Below, piece after piece: positions 6,260-9,233 of a stretch of DNA of 9,233 nt. The stretch covers positions 1-9,233 of the forward strand of contig JAEWIK010000071.1 in assembly GCA_023387135.1 (NCBI GenBank), read 5' to 3'. Position 1 is the stretch's first letter; every line of letters starts with the position of its first letter. Source of the DNA: Actinomycetes bacterium. GTDB lineage: Bacteria > Actinomycetota > Actinomycetes > Propionibacteriales > Propionibacteriaceae. The notes under the pieces are model-generated. The model had not been told where the DNA came from, made no database searches, and saw nothing but the letters and a program-made list of their open reading frames with translations. The translations under genes were made by a program, and so were the position numbers.

Positions 6260-6954
6260 TCAGGACCCTGATCGTGGACGACCAGCCCGCCGTCGCCGAG
6301 GGGCACGCCGCCTACGTGCGGCGGGTGAGCGGCTTCGAGGTGGCGGGCGTCGTCCATTCCGGCCCCGAGGCGCTGGCACGCTGCAGGCAGGGCGGGATCG
6401 ATCTCGTCCTGCTCGACCTGGCGCTGCCTGGGATGCACGGGCTGGAGGTCGCCCGCGCGCTGCAGGCCATGCCTGAGGGCCCCGACGTGATGGTGCTGAC
6501 GGCGTCCAGAGACCTTCACACGGTGCGAGCCGCCATGCGGACGGGCGCCCTGCACTACATCGTGAAGCCCTTCACGTTCAGCATGCTGCGCGACAAGCTG
6601 GTCAACTACTCCAGCTACCGGGAGGTCGCGACGTCCGACGCCCAGATCATGGACCAGGTGCAGATCGACGCGGCGCTCGCCACCCTGCGCGATCCCGGCA
6701 CGGGAGACCTGGCGAAGGGCATCTCGAGGGAGACCCTCGACGCCGTCAGGAAGGCCCTGAGGACCGAGCCGGACGGGCTGAGCGCGTCCAAGGTGGGCGA
6801 GGCGATCGGCGCCTCCCGCGTGACGGCCCGCCGCTACCTGGAGTACCTCGCCGACAACGCGGTGTGCGATCGGGTGCCGCTGTACGGCCGCACCGGCCGC
6901 CCCGAGGTCGTGTACCGGCTGCGCCGCAAGCCCGCCGAGGGGTCGCCCTCCTGA
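6256..6954 (+). CDS. CitB/DcuR-family response regulator
   Basis: This is a 232-residue cytoplasmic two-component regulator. The receiver domain spans about residues 1-120 with acidic pocket D8 and D9, phospho-acceptor D54 (VLLDLALPG), T82 and K104 (IVKPF). After a linker, the C-terminus holds a helix-turn-helix (about 175-198, LSASKVGEAIGASRVTARRY) followed by a winged part ending in GRTGRPEVVYRL. This matches the DNA-binding domain of CitB/DcuR/DctR regulators that control uptake and use of di- and tricarboxylates. The GTG start overlaps the kinase stop (GTGA), so the two proteins are co-translated partners. No transporter or metabolic gene of that pathway is next to it in the window, so its targets lie elsewhere. 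The stop at 6952-6954 is followed closely by a hairpin. Confidence 0.94.
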   Translation: MIRTLIVDDQPAVAEGHAAYVRRVSGFEVAGVVHSGPEALARCRQGGIDLVLLDLALPGMHGLEVARALQAMPEGPDVMVLTASRDLHTVRAAMRTGALHYIVKPFTFSMLRDKLVNYSSYREVATSDAQIMDQVQIDAALATLRDPGTGDLAKGISRETLDAVRKALRTEPDGLSASKVGEAIGASRVTARRYLEYLADNAVCDRVPLYGRTGRPEVVYRLRRKPAEGSPS

Positions 6955-6965
6955 GACGGCAAAAC

Positions 6966-7005
6966 CCGTTGCGGGAACGATATGTACAGAACCTTCCCGC
7001 GACGG
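6966..7005 (+). other. 12-bp hairpin after the two-component operon
   Basis: CCGTTGCGGGAA (6966-6977) pairs with TTCCCGCGACGG (6994-7005), with one G-U pair, around a 16-base loop. It begins 12 bases after the response-regulator stop and has no U-tract. It may be a terminator of the kinase/regulator operon or a leader structure for the small ORF at 7060. Confidence 0.5.
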
Positions 7006-7059
7006 ACGCGAGGGTGCATCGTCTTCTTGCGGGCGAAAGAGCGAGAAAGGCAGGTCCCC

Positions 7060-7158
7060 ATGGTCACCCTCCCGACCACTGTCACCACTGTCGCTCTGGT
7101 CTCCGCAGACCGGCACGAGCAATCTGACGCTCACTCCGGCACCCACCCCGATTGTTAG
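7060..7158 (+). CDS. Small ORF, 32 residues, Thr/Val/Leu-rich head (possible leader peptide)
   Basis: ATG 7060 to TAG 7156-7158 encodes 32 residues beginning MVTLPTTVTTVALV and ending THPDC. Upstream AAAGGCAGG, ending 5 bases before the ATG, is a plausible ribosome site. Eleven of the first 14 residues are Thr, Val or Leu, a composition seen in amino-acid-responsive leader peptides. A strong hairpin terminator starts 15 bases after the stop. The expected amino-acid biosynthesis operon is not downstream, because the next gene is a tRNA. The second half is polar (SADRHEQSDAHSG), with no membrane helix or secretion signal. It could equally be a stand-alone small protein or a chance ORF inside a small RNA. 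Confidence 0.4.
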   Translation: MVTLPTTVTTVALVSADRHEQSDAHSGTHPDC

Positions 7159-7172
7159 GTAATGGTCCGACT

Positions 7173-7228
7173 CTGAGCGGGCTCGGCATCGCCCTCCCCC
7201 CGGCAGCCCGAGCCCGCTCAGTGTCTTT
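7173..7228 (+). terminator. Rho-independent-like terminator with 14-bp stem
   Basis: CTGAGCGGGCTCGG (7173-7186) and CCGAGCCCGCTCAG (7208-7221) are perfect complements around a 21-base C-rich loop, followed by TGTCTTT. It ends whatever transcript covers the small ORF and isolates it from the tRNA that follows. Confidence 0.8.
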
Positions 7229-7273
7229 GGCGGCCACGACGCCCCTTACGGCATACTTGGCAGGCACCTCCAA

Positions 7274-7350
7274 GGGGCGGTAGCTCAGCTGGTCAGAGCA
7301 GGGGACTCATAATCCCTGGGTCGTGGGTTCGAGCCCCACCCGCCCCACCA
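7274..7350 (+). tRNA. tRNA with CAT anticodon (Met elongator, or Ile2)
   Basis: This is a complete 77-base tRNA including encoded CCA. The acceptor stem GGGGCGG pairs with CCGCCCC, the D stem is GCTC/GAGC, the anticodon stem GGGGA/TCCCT encloses loop CTCATAA, and the T arm is GTGGG-TTCGAGC-CCCAC. The first acceptor pair is G-C, so it is not an initiator tRNA with the unpaired first position. A CAT anticodon is shared by elongator Met and by tRNA-Ile2 modified with lysidine; I cannot separate them by eye. A tyrosine recombinase starts 130 bases downstream on the same strand, marking this tRNA as the likely attachment site. Confidence 0.93.
7323..7350 (+). other. Likely attachment-site core (attL) within the tRNA 3' end
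   Basis: tRNA-directed tyrosine recombinases usually cross over within the T arm and acceptor stem and keep the tRNA intact by carrying an identical copy. The position, with the integrase next door, makes this the expected core. The matching copy at the far end of the element is outside the window, so the exact limits are unproven. Confidence 0.45.
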
Positions 7351-7432
7351 GCGTCCTATCGCTCGTTCACTAGGCATCTTACGCCCGAACGAACGGACCG
7401 CAACAGGCCAGAAGGTTGCACCAGAGACCCCT

Positions 7433-7466
7433 CTTATTGCACGATAGGCGCACGTCGTGCAATAAG
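7433..7466. promoter_or_regulatory. Perfect 12-bp inverted repeat ahead of the integrase
   Basis: CTTATTGCACGA (7433-7444) and TCGTGCAATAAG (7455-7466) are exact reverse complements separated by 10 bases, ending 4 bases before the GGAGG ribosome site of the integrase gene. It could be an operator for a repressor of integrase expression, an mRNA hairpin that limits translation, or a recombinase/accessory binding site. TTGCAC inside it also occurs 21 bases upstream (7416-7421). Confidence 0.65.
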
Positions 7467-7480
7467 GATCGGAGGCTCCG

Positions 7481-8641
7481 ATGGGCCGCGAACGCCGCGA
7501 GTTCGGGTCGATCCGCAAGCTCGCGTCGGGCCGCCACCAGGCCGTCTACACGGGCCCGGACCTGTTGCGGCACGTCGCCCCGACCACCTTCCAGGCGAAG
7601 ATCGACGCCGAGGGCTGGCTCCACGAGGAGCGCAAGCTGATCGAGGCCAACGAGTGGTCTCCCCCGAAGCATCGGGCCGAGAAGGCTCGAGCGGTGGCCA
7701 CGACGCCGGACTTCGAGACCTATGCGAAGAAGTGGCTCGCCAAGCGCCGCACGGACAGGGGGGAGCCGCTGCGGGCGTCTACCAGGGCCAACTATGAGGC
7801 GACCCTGGAGCACCACTTGGTGCCGACGTTCGGGCGGATGCGGCTACGCGACATCACGAAGGGTGCGGTGCGCCGCTGGTACGAGGACACGTTGGAAGGC
7901 AACGGCGACACCCCGCGGGCGAACTCGAAGGCGTACGGGCTGCTGCGGGCGATCATGAACAGCGCCGTCGACGAGGACCTGATCGAGGCCAGCCCGGTGC
8001 ACATCCGCGGCGCCGGCTACCAGCCGAAGCGGCGCCGGCTCGAGCCCGCCTCAATCGAGGAACTCGACGTGATCGTCGAGAACATGCCCGAGAAGTGGAA
8101 GCCGATGGTGCTGCTCGCCTCCTGGTGTGCGCTGCGCTACGGCGAGATCGCCGAGCTGCGCCGCAAGGACATCAAGCTGCGACACGTCAACGGTCGCTGG
8201 ACAGGGGTGATCCAGGTGCGCCGCGGCGTGGTGTGGGTCAACCGCAAGATCCAGGTCGAGCCGCCGAAGTCGGAGGCCGGCATCCGCGACGTGGCGATCC
8301 CGCCGCATCTGATCCCGGTCATCAGGGAGCACCTCGAGACACACGCGGCGCCCGGCCAGGAGGGGCTCCTCTTCCCGGCCGCCAACGGACGCCAGCAGTG
8401 GCCCTCAACGATCACCGGCTACTTCAAGAAGGCCGCGCAGATCGCGGGGCGCTCGGACCTCCGCTTCCATGACTTGCGCCACACAGGCGCGGTGATGGCC
8501 GCCCAACAGGGCGCGACTCTCGCGGATCTGCAGGCCCGGCTCGGTCACTCGACCGCGAACGCTGCCCTGCTCTACCAGCACACTGCGAAAGGCCGCGACC
8601 AGATGATCGCTGAAGGCTTGTCGCGGCTCGCACGCAACTAG
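7481..8641 (+). CDS. int: Tyrosine recombinase / integrase, L5-like
   Basis: This is a 386-residue site-specific recombinase that integrates and excises a mobile element. The N-terminus (EFGSIRKLASGRHQAVYTGP) is the short beta-rich arm-binding domain seen in mycobacteriophage-L5-like and other actinobacterial integrases. A SAM-like core-binding domain follows at about 77-180 (TRANYEATLEHHLVPTFG). The catalytic domain has R219 in CALRYGEI, the beta-hairpin lysine K263 (PPKSEAGIRDV), H330 and R333 in HDLRHT, H356 in LGHS, and nucleophile Y365. All six active-site residues are present, so it should be active. ATG 7481 has GGAGG 5 bases upstream. It reads away from the CAT tRNA, the usual orientation for an integrase at the left end of a tRNA-integrated element. 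A SIR2-domain gene follows on the same strand after 92 bases. Confidence 0.95.
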   Translation: MGRERREFGSIRKLASGRHQAVYTGPDLLRHVAPTTFQAKIDAEGWLHEERKLIEANEWSPPKHRAEKARAVATTPDFETYAKKWLAKRRTDRGEPLRASTRANYEATLEHHLVPTFGRMRLRDITKGAVRRWYEDTLEGNGDTPRANSKAYGLLRAIMNSAVDEDLIEASPVHIRGAGYQPKRRRLEPASIEELDVIVENMPEKWKPMVLLASWCALRYGEIAELRRKDIKLRHVNGRWTGVIQVRRGVVWVNRKIQVEPPKSEAGIRDVAIPPHLIPVIREHLETHAAPGQEGLLFPAANGRQQWPSTITGYFKKAAQIAGRSDLRFHDLRHTGAVMAAQQGATLADLQARLGHSTANAALLYQHTAKGRDQMIAEGLSRLARN

Positions 8642-8719
8642 ATAGGAAGGGCGTTCTGAGGTCGCCGGATCTACTCGGTACGCGTGCTGCGCCAGGCAAT
8701 GCACCGCATGTGCTGCATC

Positions 8720-8725
8720 GATAGT
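8720..8725 (+). promoter_or_regulatory. Candidate -10 element for the SIR2-domain gene
   Basis: GATAGT lies 8 bases before the ATG at 8734, and no Shine-Dalgarno sequence is present between the integrase stop and that ATG. A leaderless transcript starting at or near the ATG is the simplest reading. No clear -35 is visible. Confidence 0.35.
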
Positions 8726-8733
8726 CTCAAGCC

Positions 8734-9233
8734 ATGTATCTCGGGAAGCCTCTCGCGACTCCAGCGGGAGCACTGCCAGCGGCGTTGGCTGCCTCCGCGC
8801 TCGATGGTCGTCTCACGATCTATGCCGGCGCGGGGATATCTGCGGCAGCACCAACCAACCTCCCGGGTGCCGCGGGATTGGCCAAGCTCCTGTTCGACCA
8901 CCTTGCCGCGACCATCCCTATGGGAGGAGTCGACGAGTGGGATCTCCTAGCAGTGGCCGATCGAGTGGCCGCCCAGCCGGCAGGCAAGCCGCTAATTCGG
9001 AGTGCCATCCTGCGCGTCGCGTCCATGACGAGCGCGCGCCATAACTACGCACATTCGGTGCTCGCACTACTGCTGTGTGAAGGTGTGGCCACGGTTATTG
9101 AAACGAACTACGACGACTGCATAGAGCGCGCCGCGTTGCCCGAGCGCCTCAGTGTCGTTGTAACAGATGCGGATCGCATCGACATGCGCATGGCATCACT
9201 GCTGAAAGTGCACGGTTGCGCAACGCGCCCCAG
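8734..9233 (+). CDS. SIR2-family domain protein, N-terminal part (cut by window edge)
   Basis: ATG 8734 opens 166 codons with no stop to the window end; an in-frame TAG at 8722-8724 makes this ATG the first possible one. Residues 26-45 contain RLTIYAGAGISAAAPTNLPG, matching the SIR2 NAD-binding GAG-I-S-x-x-x-P-x-LP loop. IETNYDD at 122-128 corresponds to the SIR2 T-x-N-x-D motif (N125, D127). LLKVHGC at 156-162 carries the catalytic His (H160). The zinc-binding cysteine pairs of protein deacylase sirtuins are not seen in this part. The fold resembles the SIR2-like NADase domains of bacterial anti-phage systems (ThsA, DSR, SIR2-HerA, SIR2-APAZ, SIR2-STAND families), which deplete NAD on infection. 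The C-terminal domain that would name the system is missing. Codons such as ATA, CTA, GTA and GCA are commoner than in the chromosomal genes, consistent with transfer. Confidence 0.85.
   Translation, partial: MYLGKPLATPAGALPAALAASALDGRLTIYAGAGISAAAPTNLPGAAGLAKLLFDHLAATIPMGGVDEWDLLAVADRVAAQPAGKPLIRSAILRVASMTSARHNYAHSVLALLLCEGVATVIETNYDDCIERAALPERLSVVVTDADRIDMRMASLLKVHGCATRP

Noticed and set aside
4244..7146. Very long minus-strand open frames opposite the sensor kinase and response regulator
   Set aside because: They lack any recognisable domain, are rich in His/Arg/Asp/Gly as expected from the complement of high-GC codons, and lie opposite two genes with complete family motifs.
7437..7466. 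TTGCAC and CAATAA inside the inverted repeat as a -35/-10 promoter for the integrase
   Set aside because: Spacing is acceptable (17 bases), but CAATAA matches TATAAT at only two positions and would place the transcript start inside the ribosome site.
7285..7518. Minus-strand frame ending in GWGSNPRPRDYESPALTS
   Set aside because: This is the antisense translation of a tRNA gene, a well-known source of spurious protein annotations.
8699..8718. Imperfect ATGCAC...GTGCTGCAT inverted repeat upstream of the SIR2-domain gene as an operator
   Set aside because: The arms match only partly, and short GC-balanced palindromes of this quality are expected by chance.
8684..8950. 88-residue plus-strand frame overlapping the start of the SIR2-domain gene
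   Set aside because: It is out of frame with the SIR2 motifs, has no ribosome site and shows no recognisable family; the overlapping frame carries a clear NAD-binding loop.

Overview
The window looks like a high-GC actinobacterial chromosome. Codon third positions are strongly G/C, several genes start with GTG in GTGA stop/start overlaps, several starts look leaderless, and the terminators are GC-rich hairpins. A member of the Propionibacteriaceae or a relative is possible, but that is a guess from general style, not a measured match.

Left part (1-2682): a divergent pair opens the window. On the minus strand is the N-terminus of a MoxR-type AAA+ ATPase. On the plus strand is a membrane protein whose N-terminus resembles a degraded Ser/Thr-kinase N-lobe and whose C-terminus is a Ser/Pro/Gly repeat tail. 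It overlaps by 4 bases a Cof-type HAD phosphatase, and a small uncharacterised protein follows. Next come tRNA-Asn(GTT) and a clear terminator.

Middle (2860-6954): two minus-strand genes that look stress-related, an N-terminally extended short-chain dehydrogenase and a four-helix DUF4383 membrane protein, have a GC-rich hairpin between them. Both have GGGTAC/GGGTAT elements upstream that resemble stress sigma-factor -10 boxes. Divergent from them is a complete CitA/DcuS-type sensor kinase overlapping a CitB/DcuR-type response regulator. No transporter or target operon lies beside this two-component system.

Right part (6955-9233): after the regulator comes a 319-base stretch with a hairpin, an unlisted 32-codon small ORF rich in Thr/Val/Leu at its N-terminus, and a strong terminator. 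Then a CAT-anticodon tRNA (Met, or Ile2) is followed 130 bases later by a tyrosine recombinase of the mycobacteriophage-L5-like kind. The intervening region carries a perfect 12-bp inverted repeat and TTGCAC repeats. This is the usual left end of an element integrated at a tRNA. The first cargo gene, cut off by the window edge, encodes a SIR2-family domain with the NAD-binding and catalytic motifs intact. Its codon use is less GC-biased than the chromosomal genes. The most interesting interpretation is a mobile island carrying a SIR2-type (NAD-consuming) anti-phage defence gene; the domain that would identify the system lies beyond base 9233.
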